A DNA stretch of 64,000 bases, taken from assembly GCA_037576215.1 (NCBI GenBank), contig JBANDB010000012.1, positions 434,001-498,000 on the forward strand, given 5' to 3'. Positions 22,031 through 32,417 of the stretch are shown piece after piece. The notes beneath the pieces were generated by a model that was given only the letters and a program-made list of their open reading frames with translations, was not told the origin of the DNA and ran no database searches. Within the stretch, counting starts at the first letter, position 1. The number at the start of each line of letters is the position of its first letter. Source of the stretch: Armillaria gallica. Taxonomy: Eukaryota > Basidiomycota > Agaricomycetes > Agaricales > Physalacriaceae. Position numbers and translations under genes: made by a program.

Positions 22031-23331
22031 TTAGCGACTGCTCGCTCCATCGCCAGGCAACCCGTGGACCTTCCAGTTAGCTAAATCACTGTCTTTGATC
22101 ACATCCAGCGCAACGTCCGTCGATGTCTTCATGGTAATGTTCAATGGTAGCGAAAACCTATCGTTGCCTCGGGACCGACGACTGAAATACGAGGTAACCG
22201 TTGCCGATGAGTTAGTCGCCCAACTCTCGTCAGGGCGTGCCCGCCCAGACGCCACCCTCGCTACAATCAACGTCGGAGCAATGCCCTGAGATACGTCAGT
22301 CAGAGAAACGCCGAAATTATAAGAAAGACAACACTCACCGTAACTGTATTCAAGATCGCCTGAGGATACACGCTCCTTGGGTCATCTCGGATGAAAAATG
22401 CCAGGAAGATGATCAACGACACCGCGTAAAGCGCCGCAGACTCGATGACAATTTCGATAACCCCTCTGTATGACCGAAGGGAGACGGCATGGCTAGCGCC
22501 ACGTCCCATTGTGGCAATTCGGAATACCACAAGGCAGGTGGAGAGAACGGTGGTGATCAGCGACATCGTGAAGTATGCAGTGCCCCAATCGACGGCGTCT
22601 GGTCCCCAGTTGCTCAATGAAGTGCTGGAAGTATGACCTATATCTTGATACAGAAAGAATCCGTCGAAAACTATAGTAAACGAGGTGAGTGCGGCCTAAA
22701 GGTGGACGAACCGTGTTGGGAAACTTACTGATTTCAAGGATGGCACCGATGATCGGGACGACAACGATTTTGTAATTGCGATCCCAGACGACCCAGGCGC
22801 GCCAAATCTGACGTCGGTGAGAAAAGTGAAGTGCTCGAGTTGGAAAGCAGGGACGTACCAGGACACAGTCTGCTATCAGTATATTCAAGCTCGCAAATAC
22901 CCCGCTCACAGCCCACATCCACTGATAATCCTGATTCAGGAAGGATTCGAATATCGCTGTCCTTGAATCCCCGTTGACGATGAACGCTTGTCGTACCCAA
23001 TACCATCGGACCCCCAAGTGGACGGTTTCAAAGCTATAAAGCACAGCGATAATGGCGACCATGAACAGGCGGTTTCGACCTCTTTTGTTGAATACTGAAG
23101 TAAAATTTGGTCAGATCGCGACATATAGAATAGCATGAAACAGGTCTTACGCATATTCGAGAGGCCTGAAAGTAGGACAGCCGTATACAACCCTGATTAC
23201 AGGCGGTCAGAACGGCTAAAAGGAGCCATAGAAAGGTACTTACCGTGCATTAGCGACTCAAGACATAGTGAATTCAGATATCCATCCAGCGCTTGGTAGA
23301 TAAGCTCTGCTTGTTCTTCCGAACTGGACAT
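22031..23331 (-). CDS. seven-TM-like fungal membrane protein (paralogue of the 38-kb gene)
   Basis: Multi-exon gene starting MSSSEEQAELIYQAL. Hydrophobic segments in order: LYTAVLLSGLSNM, LFMVAIIAVLYSFETVHLGV, MWAVSGVFASLNILIADCVL, IVVVPIIGAILEI, TAYFTMSLITTVLSTCLVVF, AALYAVSLIIFLAFFI and ILNTVT followed by GIAPTLIVARVASG. The IWRAWVVWDRNYK motif after the third or fourth helix and the APTLIVARVA end of the last helix are typical of a large Agaricomycete family of plasma-membrane proteins of unknown function (DUF6533/6534-like). A cytosolic tail of about 60 residues ends GLPGDGASSR. The gene at 37.9-39.1 kb has the same order of parts. Ligand or transport role is unknown. Confidence 0.72.
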
Positions 23332-24360
23332 TGGCGTCGTCGATAGTGAAGGGAATTGTATATCAAAGTCAAATTGCAGTCACAGTGCATTTTATATCCT
23401 TCGGCATATCGGGGTATATGAAGTAATTGCGATAACCTGAGGTTATGGAAACACGCGTCCCGATCCAGTGATCCAATCCTGTCGAGCCATCAAAAGACAA
23501 ACGAGATGAAACAGAAGCAGCTCCCTCGACGATCAGTAGTTTCCTTTTATTGGTTGGCAGTCCTGTTCAGTTACGCAAGTTAAACGCCGCAATAACGACA
23601 GAGTTGAGGCCAATCTTAATGATGCGTAAGCCGTGGTCCAGGCGATGCTGTCAAGACTTGACCCTGATCATTGGAGAGGATATGTAAACTGCTTTTCAAA
23701 AACGAAACCAGTTGTAACAGGAGCAACATGACTAACTCACCTGAGCAACGGAATGACCGAAATAAGTTGGATTGTCGAGTGGACTCCTTCGCCGTTACCA
23801 CTAGATCAAGGGCGGAGCGGAACGGCTTCAGGAGATGAGGGGATTGAGGTAACGCAACCCTCAGGTCCGGGAACTATAGTAAAAACAAATACGAAGCCAC
23901 TTCCTCGAACAATTTCCGCATTCGGTGGAGAGAAGAATGTTCAGCGGTAGCAGAGAACGTGAGGCGCATCATGGGCCATTCTAAAGCCTATACTTTGGCT
24001 CGTGGCATCTCCGTCTGCCAAGGATATCAACGCTCCCGTTGTCCTTGTCGACGACTGCGCGACGGGCGTTCAACTAGCAGGCGTACGGGAATTTGGCAAG
24101 GAAAGCTAAAAACGACCCCACCGTGGATGACTCGTGGTTTCGCCTCCGCACCCGAAATAAAGCAGGTGTTCGCCTGGAACTTTCTGATTCTCAGTTCTAG
24201 AGCTCTCCGGTCAACAATCTACTTCGAATAGCGGGCCGAAGAGTGGAGAATTAAACGATGCTTTTCGTTGCATGAGCCAAGAATGACGCCCATGAGGAAA
24301 GTCTTACCCAAGTAACATATAGTGTAACGTTAAGAAGAGGAGTGCCCGTGTGGACGAGGT

Positions 24361-24425
24361 TCTGGGATAGCGACCGATGAGAAAGATAAAAAGTGCACGA
24401 ATGGAACCGGGTGCATTAAAGACAC
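24361..24425. repeat. diverged direct repeat, copy 1
   Basis: Shares TCTGGGATAGCGA and GTGCACGAATGGAACCGG with copy 2 in the same order and orientation, with one short indel between them. The minus strand of both reads SGSIRALF-like. Confidence 0.6.
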
Positions 24426-25775
24426 GGGTACGGTGTCTGTGAACGATAATCAGAATCCCTCTCCGCGCAGAACTTAAGTAGCTGAGTGACGACCCACACC
24501 GCGCAATGCACGGCATACGTACTTCACCGAATTGCTTTGAGGACTTGAGGACATACATTCAGAGGTACTACGCAGACTGCAGGCTATTGGTCATGGTCAA
24601 TTAGAATGGCAACAAAGTGAAAGTATTATGAAAATCACTTACATCTTCATTTCAGGGGTTCGTCTGACGAATGCACCTAAATCATTCGGCCACACTAACT
24701 CGGTGGTATCGGTGTCGGTACCTGGGAGAGGGGCAAAGATCATCAGTAAAGCACTATAGATGCCTGAGCATCAACCACGGAGCCGGCTATACAGGACATC
24801 GGTTATGATGTGGCGCAAGAAGTTTCGTGGTGAGAAAATGGCCTCGTCTGGACTCCGAAATATGGCATGAGTGAATATTGTACTTGAACAGCGTGCACTG
24901 ATGATTGGCCTTGAACTTTACTCGATATATCACGGGGAAGAGATTGCTCGTTTGTTCTGGGGACCGCCCACTTCCATTCAGCAGGGTTCAATGGAGGACT
25001 TTTCGCCCAGGGCCACCAGAAACATACGCATCCTTCAAATTCCATCCGAGTATGCTCGTGCCAAAAAATTACAACCATAATGGATGTTTGGTCGGAGAAC
25101 TTCGAGTATGATTTCGAGAGGTTTGGAGTATGAATTGCTTGATTCCGCTTTCTGTGTCAAAGAATGGCAACGTCTACGAAGGATGAGCTCAGTTGCTGGA
25201 AAGGGCCGAACTTTGAGAAAATATACCCTAGTAGGTGCGGAGCTATTCAAAGGAAGCATAGCCGCATATTGCTAATGAGGCGCTGCAGATGTACTATTAG
25301 CGGTGTGACCGTAAGTCGCTGGAAAAAAGGTTTAGATGACGTACTAACAACTAATACATCCTGATTCCTGATTGCGCTTGACTGAACGCAAGTCTGAGTA
25401 GCGGTCCACCGACGACGCTTATGCTATGCCAAGAAAATATCTCAAGGCGCGATAGCAAAGGGTGCAACCGTCAGGCATTTCGTTCGAGCGATACCAATTC
25501 CGTTGTAGCCTCGGCTGCAGCTGCGAACCAAGCAGATGTCTAAAATCATAAGTAATTAATATCAGAGACAAGGATTTTCCTTCTAACCATGGCACCCATG
25601 AGATTATGAAATAACATTCGTTTTTGAACGCTGAAATTCCCAAAATATATTTTGCAGGTCGTTTTTGTCAGGTATTTTTCATTTCTGCGCTCGGAGATCT
25701 GTCTGTGAGCATGTATATTCAGCGTCACTGGTCTGCACGGCGAATGGTTCAAAATCGGCAGGGTATGGAACAAAC

Positions 25776-25840
25776 TCTGGGATAGCGATGATAGTCAAAG
25801 AGTGCACGAATGGAACCGGACGCATTCATGACACGCGAGT
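25776..25840. repeat. diverged direct repeat, copy 2
   Basis: About 1.4 kb from copy 1, same orientation. Both blocks are exact over 13 and 18 bases, with mismatches outside. Confidence 0.6.
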
Positions 25841-25959
25841 TCGCATTCGGCGGTATAAATCGCATGTGCATGGTTGGGAACTGGATGACGGGCAAACAAA
25901 AGGAACCGGAAGCGGCAAAACCCGCCATAATCACTAGACCAGCCCGGTTAAGTGCTGTT

Positions 25960-26830
25960 CTTTTACTCAGGCCAATTTGTGGACCACCAAGCGACGATGA
26001 TTTGAGGAAGCCATGTATCACATCCACCATGTTTTAATTTGGTATTGATCCCGTACGCCATCCCCCGGGCCGAGATACACCGTACGAGGAAGGTCTCGTT
26101 CGCCGTGGTGGATCGTCGGTAAGGGTAAAGAAGGCGATTCATGACGCGCCATACGTACTGGATGGAGCTCCCGAAATAAAGGAACGCTGTGTAAGACTCT
26201 GCATGAGATCGATATAGGGTGATGTTTTTCGAATCGAGATCAGTGATCGCATTGTGCACGGAAACGTTAGCAACGCGATCGGGAGGCTCCTACAATAATG
26301 AATCTTTGAATGCTCCCAGCCGCGGCTGAATGGGCACATTTTCAAGCATGATCATGAGAGTTTCTGTGAAATCAACGACAGAAGGGTATCTTTCTTGAAT
26401 CTTCACCAAGGCTGAGCCATAACTGCACTAATGCGTACATCAGTGGTGGGTCGGCGCTGATGAGACGAAGAATTTCGCAACTCGACGAAGACCAAATGAG
26501 TCGGGTAATGATGGCGTTCGCTTTGGTCGTTAGAGGATAACATTGCCGGAAAGAATTCCCGTGGATTTAACAATGTAATTGAACCATGCGCGAATAGCAG
26601 GCCACAGAGAGACGAGTTTATCCAGTTGTGGCCCAGCCACATGTTTGCCCAGTTCACGAACACCACGGTCAAATGCGTGGATGCAAGCTAAGATCGATGG
26701 GAAGCGATTGCTGGCCTCTGCTGCCTGCATCGGATGTCGTCATTTTGTCAATGGAAAGATGACGGACGAAGATGTCAAAGTAGTCGGGAGCTAGTTGGAC
26801 AGCAGAGGATTTCGCGGCTTCAGCATTGCA
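25960..26830 (-). pseudogene. fragmentary gene resembling Agaricomycete MYND-family proteins
   Basis: Minus-strand pieces resemble the helical region of the large Agaricomycete MYND-finger family: LAPDYFDIFVRHLSIDKM, then (one frame over) QAAEASNRFPSILACIHAFDRGV and VSLWPAIRAWFNYIVKSTG, then a WSSSSCEILRLISADPPLMY piece in a third frame, then AFLYFGSSIQYVWRVMNRL. No zinc finger is present and frames change at least at about 26725 and 26520 without good splice sites. I infer a decayed or partial gene downstream of, and on the same strand as, the heme peroxidase. The family assignment rests on pattern memory only. Confidence 0.35.
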
Positions 26831-26874
26831 CAGAACACAAAGAAAATATTGACCGAGTTAAACCACTTGGATTA

Positions 26875-29041
26875 TCAATGTCGTATTGTTTGACTCCTTA
26901 GTCTACGGAACTTGTCGCTAAGTGAAGTGGTCATGCCGTCGTATGAAGCAACAATGTCCACTGTCGTCTGATCAACATGCATGCTCTCGACTGACGTCGA
27001 CGCGCCGAAGATCGTATAAGCTCCCAAAGTTTCCTCGGGCGAGAGCTGCACGACGACGTGGTCAATACGAGGACCGAGAGCACCTAAATCCATTGTCAGA
27101 AGCGAGGTCATCGATTGAAATATATCCACAGACTGACCGATCATTCGTGTGGGTACTGCTATGTTGGCTGATACGTTCACCAGCTTAGTGGATGTCAAGA
27201 CCTGTGTTGTGGAGTGTCACCCAATCAGATGGATGGGAAATAGGAGCGAAAACGTACAGCAGCTTTGAACACGACGTTCCCATCTTCGTCTGTCGAACTG
27301 AGGTCCGGCAAGAAGAAGACATTGTCCTGTATGGGGTATCCGTTTCCGTTGTTATCAAAAGCCCTGGAATGCTTCCCATCTGTGACGGTTATTGTGAACG
27401 ACGAAATATCTTCGACGGGAATGGAGAACCCGTAATACAGCGTGTTTCCGAATAGACTTCCTCCAGTATGTAAGAGAGAGGCGGTGGCAATAGACCCTTC
27501 TGGAAACCAGGAGATCCTAAGTGACTTTAGCCACTGACAAGCGGTGTATGGATGAATAACTGACTTTACTGTCACAGCATCACTAAAAGATGCCGAAAGA
27601 AGCTACACACGAGGCATGTCGTATGAGATGAGAGAAAGAGTTCACAATCAAGACAATACTTACGCGAATATATCCACTGAACACGACACCGCCATTATTA
27701 TCCAGGCTGAGAGATACGTTCACCGGTTTGACGACGTTTGGAGTTATAACTTCGGTCAAGTGTACATTCGAAGGCACTGTATCAATCATGCGAGTAAATA
27801 AATCCACGCATGATTGTTTGAAGTAGTCCTGGCTGGTGGCCAATCTTTGCAAGGGATAATTATCAGTACATAATTCTTTCAACATGGAATCACGGACCGC
27901 TGAATAGTCGCATTGTTATCTGAGGTGAAAAGGCGAAGATCGGACCGAACTGTGATGTTTTCGGTCGTTACGAGAGCGCCTCCACAGGATGGCCAATTAA
28001 CTGATGATCGAGGGAACGCAGAGTGAATGCTACCGTACCTCCCCGTTGGCCTTCCCAGCTAAGGTATTCGTGCACGCTAGAGATGTGGGTGAGGACCACA
28101 TCCGCGGCTATGACTGAACAGATGCGCACACTTTATGGTCAAAGATGCCAGGCGTGGCATCGAAATGGATGGCACCACCCAGATTGTCTGGGGTCACCGC
28201 ACTTTCTGGGACTAATAATAGAAGGATACCATCAGAGGTCGACCTATGATAACCGATCAAAGGAACCGACCGACTTGCGGAAATCCGGCATGATGCACGC
28301 TTCCCATAGTGTGTCCACAAATAGTGAGTGCCTGATATCTCAATGAGTGTAAATTTAGAATTCAAAGCGAATGAACATGCAATCAAATCAGACTGATTGA
28401 ATCCCGTTTTGGCGGAAATTGCAAGGGTCTCCTCAAGGCTACTTTCAGGTTCTGGAACACCAGTTTCTCCGCCTTCGGTAGCGTCGATGCGTCCCCCACG
28501 GAGCGGAATTCGCAAAGTTGGAGAGGAGCATCCGCCGACAGATGTGACAACGCTCAGAGCTATGAGGTCCGCCACTTGGAGTAGTTAGAGCGGTGTTTTC
28601 AAAGAGATAATTTGGGCTTACTGGATACGTGCGCATTGGCGAAAGGAGAAAAGAATCCCATAGAGTCATTCATAGCGGCGCCAGAGTTTTCTGGACGATC
28701 GGTTTCGGACTGGATCGATGCGTCGATTCCGCCAGTTCCTGCAGTGATGTTAGCAGTTGTGAAGTCGTCTACACGGGAACCTATGAGCATCATAGAAGTT
28801 ACGATGCATAATACTCACGAAACGCAGCTCTCAGCCACTGGGCAGATGTTTGCCGACCTAGTGTTTGATTTCCTCCAACATAATTGGTGCATGGCGTGAT
28901 AGCTCGTTTGAATCCCCCGTCGTTAAAGCCATCTGTATCAACCAAGAGGTGTTCAAGCTCGTCCATCACATAGTTCGGCCATTGATAAGCGGACACAACG
29001 GAGGTTGACGCCTTTAAAAGCAATACGAATTTAAGAAACAT
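26875..29041 (-). CDS. secreted heme peroxidase (plant/fungal/bacterial peroxidase superfamily)
   Basis: A secretory heme peroxidase-like enzyme using H2O2 to oxidise an unknown donor. It starts MFLKFVLLLKASTSVVSA, a short hydrophobic leader. The distal pocket SAQWLRAAFHDF has the catalytic Arg and His; the His codon is restored only by the acceptor ending GTGTAG. TGGIDASIQ and MADLIALSVVTSVGGC follow, then the proximal pocket ALTICGHTMGSVHHAGFPQV with the heme-ligating His. Further matches are DNLGGAIHFDATPGIFDHK, GQRGGALVTTENI and RSDLRLFTSDNNATIQR, then FTRMIDTVPSNVHL and FDNNGNGYPIQDNVFFLPD. About eleven exons rejoin without a stop. The intron at 28332-28380 must use a GC donor (GCATGT) to give the proximal motif. 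It is not a classical ligninolytic class II enzyme. The C-terminal 200 residues are beta-like and unassigned. Confidence 0.75.
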
Positions 29042-30310
29042 GGGAGAACAGCAGACAGTCGACCCTCTTTTCTTCAAGAAGTCAAAGAGTGGGGGATAGG
29101 CATGAATGGACGACGAACCATCACCACATGAGCATATCGTCACAAAATATCTGAACCCTTGGAACGTGACCCCAGTGGCTAACGTGGCTTCGACAGGATG
29201 GAGGTATACGGAGCTCTTCGGCAAGCTGTCGTACAGAGAAAATATTCAATCAAACAATAGGACAGATAGAGATATGAGCAACCCAAGCGTTAGTCGGTAT
29301 GCCACTTAGTCTTCAAGGTGCCCTTGTCACCCTATAGAGCACGGCAGAAGGTGGGGGGAGGGGCGAAAGCGAAACAGCTGCGTACTATGGGATGGCGTTC
29401 AGCATTAGAGTCGTTTACGTGACAGGTTAAGCCGTAATCGAGCCGTGGACTTGGAAGTAAGAGAAGAAGGAAGCCCGTGCTTATTACGGGTTCGCTTTAA
29501 GTCGAGTACAATGGTCTCGGTCCGGATTCCGGATTGTAACCCTACAGTCACGTGAGCCTTAGGTCAGGTTTTGTTGAATTGCTTATACCAAAATACATCC
29601 ATACGACTTTCTTGGTTGGCGACGGCAGACCATTCCGCTGTTTTATGTGTCAATACAGCTCCCTGGCACTCCTTATTAGGACATTGGCCTCTATCTCTCG
29701 AAGGATATCATCTGACCAAATCTATTCTCCTTCGTGGACTCTACTCTACTCTTTCTACACTCTACATTCATATCCTCATGTGCTACCGACGAATCTACCC
29801 TGTCTACGGCTCTACTATCGCCCTTGAATCAGGACTTTAAAGGGTAACTGTCTTGCAGCATCGTCGTGGACCCCGAGGTCTCTACCCATTGCTGCCAGTA
29901 TCATGCCAGTATGTCAGTAGCAATGTATGTCTCGTAGTCTTCCTTAAAAATTTCATTGACACGATGTTGACAAGCTCATTCAGTTCATCCATCCCTGCGG
30001 CAACGCACGAATTCAATCATTTAAGTATCGCCGGCGATGATGACTCGACTGATCGTCGTCATGATTGGCCATATGTTACATCCACATCGGCGTACATGTA
30101 TAGGTACGTGGCCTTCTAGGCTCTAATATCTAACTCAACTGTTACTAAGTTACCGCTTCACCATTTCACTCGTTTCCTATTCGGACGGTGCAATGTGCTT
30201 GGCTCAAGCTCCTTCGGCGTCTTAACCTCAGTATGTCGGCGATGTCATGATGGGGGACGATTAGCAGAACGACGTACAGCAACGCAAAGGGCATTTGCTG
30301 GCACTTGGAG
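29042..30310. other. divergent upstream region of peroxidase and chitosanase
   Basis: Upstream of two genes that point apart. An imperfect hairpin (ATGATGAC...GTCGTCAT) lies near 30035-30061. Short ORFs only. Confidence 0.4.
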
Positions 30311-30316
30311 TATAAA
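30311..30316 (+). promoter_or_regulatory. TATA box of the GH75 gene
   Basis: TATAAA 41 nt upstream of the chitosanase ATG, so the leader is very short. Confidence 0.6.
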
Positions 30317-30351
30317 TTCTCTGCCTATTCTTCTCCCTAATTCACCCAACG

Positions 30352-31386
30352 ATGCACACCAAAATTGCATGTTTCTTCCTCTGTGCTTATCTCGCGACTG
30401 TAGCCGCAGCCGCAGGATTCGCCGCGGACCCTTCCATAGATGTCTCTACTATCTACGCCGCTAGTCAGGCCGGCGCAGTGGCAAAGACGGACATCCTCGT
30501 GAGCTTCCCTGCATCATCGGGGGGCAAGAAAAATGTCCAGATCCATGGCGATTGGCTCAACCTCGACGGACTTTCGGCATACTATTTTACTGCAGGTAAG
30601 GGTATCGAGCTTTCCGCTTCTGTATTCTCTTAATGTTAGCTCAGATATGGACGTGGATTGTGACGGCGTCGACGTTAGTTCCTTCAACTCTTATCACCGC
30701 TAACCTTTATGCTAACGTCTGCGTCCATAGTTCCAATGCTCCGTACGTGCTATGCAGGGCCCCATAAAGTAGCGCTCTTCTAACGGTGGCAAACAGGGTA
30801 ACCCTGACGGTCAATCCAAAACGTCCTTTGGCGCACTAGACGCCGCCTCTGTACCATGGTACGTTATACCGCAGACATTCTGGGACGCGCACCGGGACAT
30901 CAAGCCTAATGCGCTTGGTGCTGTCATCTGCGATGGGAAGATGTTTTATGGGATTTTCGGAGACACTAAGTGCGTAACCAGTTTCATCCTGATTTATGGA
31001 TAATCCATTGACTTACCTTCACAGCGGGGACGACCCGGAGGTCATCGGAGAAGCCTCTCTTGTACTGGCACAGGCATGTTTCCCAGACGAGAATCTGAGT
31101 GGTGATAATGGTAAGCCCCTTTGTTCCATTCTATTGCGTCTTTTTTATTTTCAATACCTAGGTCATACTCCGTTGGATGTCCTTTGTAAGCTATTCTGTT
31201 CTATCTCTTTTCCCTGTGCTGATAGTCCGTGCAGACATCATCTTCGGGTCTAAAGTACCTTCAGGCGTGGGGAAGGAGAAGATTGACATTGGTGCTTTGA
31301 AGACGCTTGGGGACGAACAGGTTCAGCTCCTTGAAACTGCCCTTGGTGGCAGTGGGAGTGCCAACAGCACGATCACCGACTCGTAA
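30352..31386 (+). CDS. secreted fungal chitosanase, glycoside hydrolase family 75
   Basis: An endo-acting enzyme that cuts chitosan, outside the cell. The signal peptide is IACFFLCAYLATVAAAAG. The GH75 core follows: YYFTA-DMDVDCDGVD-FQCSGNPDGQ, SKTSFGALDAASVPWYVIP, ALGAVICDGKMFYGIFGDTN, GDDPEVIGEASLVLAQACFP, GHTPLDVLYIIFGSKVPSGVG and IDIGALKTLGDEQVQLLE. The acidic residues in GDTN and GEAS lie where the family has its catalytic Asp and Glu. Six short introns splice in frame, including a tiny exon encoding FQCS. The C-terminus (GSGSANSTITDS) is short, without a GPI signal. A broken 3' copy lies directly downstream. GH75 is commoner in Ascomycota, so its presence in a basidiomycete is notable but known. 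Confidence 0.85.
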
Positions 31387-31689
31387 TAGAGTGATTGACC
31401 AATATTACATATCCTTGTATACCCGACAATAGATCACCCGGAGCTGGTCTCGCTGTAAAATTGTGTCTTTTCGAGCGTGCCGAAGTCGATGTTTGTTTTC
31501 AATATCGCAGAGATGATAGACCAAAGTTGTGTGCACCTCCGAAGGATTAAGGCTGTGAAGATGATATCGGGAATATACCAACTCCTTGTGCTATGGGTTC
31601 CAATAATCCGAGAGGATGTGAAGCTTTTGGGGGGTTCGAGCTCAGTCACGAAGAGAATATTGATTTCTTGAGCATTGTTTACCCTCTGA
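31387..31689. other. spacer between chitosanase and its broken copy
   Basis: No similarity to the N-terminal half of the chitosanase seen; ORFs on both strands lack domains. Confidence 0.4.
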
Positions 31690-32030
31690 AGTGGGACAAC
31701 CCGTAGTCCAGAGGACGCCGGAGACGGTTTACTTGTGCCGGCACTATGTTTCGGATAAGGGTACCAGCGGTTACAAAGGCCAGTTTTCTTTTCTCGGTTC
31801 TTGCGACACATCTCTTCCGCGGACATATCCCGTTGTATTTTTCTGTAAGGCTATCGCTCCCATTCTATCGCGTTCTATACTAATAGTACATGCAGACTCG
31901 TAGACATCATCTTTGGTTCTATGGCACCCTCGAGCATCGGAAAGGAGGGCATCAATGTCGATCCTTTGAGGATGCTCCTTATATTCAGCTTCTTGTGCCT
32001 GCAAAGCACGGCATGAGCAGGATGATCACC
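31690..32030 (+). pseudogene. broken 3' duplicate of the GH75 chitosanase
   Basis: Colinear at the DNA level with the last third of the intact gene: a GACAACCCGTAG-like match to GACGACCCGGAG, an intron-like CT-rich stretch ending GTACATGCAG where the intact gene has GTCCGTGCAG, then GACATCATCTTTGGTTCT and an AAGGAGGGCATCAATGTCGAT block matching the exon encoding IIFGSKVPSGVGKEKIDI. In-frame stops (first one within the GDDPEV match) and small indels destroy the frame. Confidence 0.65.
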
Positions 32031-32417
32031 ACCGTCTACGATGGAGACTGTCTACGGTGTTGGTTAATTGAACACGAAGCAAAGCCACGACAGCAGTTCA
32101 AGATTTGACGCTACAGGCTGCGGTGTGGAGTAGAGTCCTAAAATCGTCATAACCAACCTGAGTAGATAAAACTCACATCGGAATGCTACTCTACGCGGAG
32201 AATATGCGAACACACGATGAAACACAGAACCAGATTTGCTATCATAACGCAAGGTTACTAACACGGTACGTACGTAGGTAGGATTATATGGCATGTCCAC
32301 ACAGTGAACATCAGCCCCAGACAGTCATACACAACAAGGAAAGTAAAAACAGACATAAGTATTGTTTCATTGGTGAAAGGCGCGCGCGACAATTGAGAGA
32401 AGAGGCATGGCAGAGGA
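32031..32417. other. spacer between chitosanase relic and Ago-A 3' end
   Basis: 3' flanks of two convergent units; nothing recognised. Confidence 0.4.

Larger units (their letters stand above)
23332..25959. other. intergenic with a duplicated segment, no intact gene
   Basis: Many short overlapping ORFs. A segment near 24361-24425 recurs near 25776-25840 (listed separately). I see no domain. Either strand could hold a decayed gene; on the minus strand both copies read ...SGSIRALF.... Confidence 0.4.

Noticed and set aside
27860..27960. Frameshift in the heme peroxidase between NNATIQ and the next exon
   Set aside because: A 52-nt intron (GTCCGT...AAAG) joins NNATIQR to LATSQDYF in frame.
28799..28860. 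Loss of the distal His in the heme peroxidase (RAAFR at the exon end)
   Set aside because: Using the acceptor that ends GTGTAG gives RAAFHDF, so the His is present.
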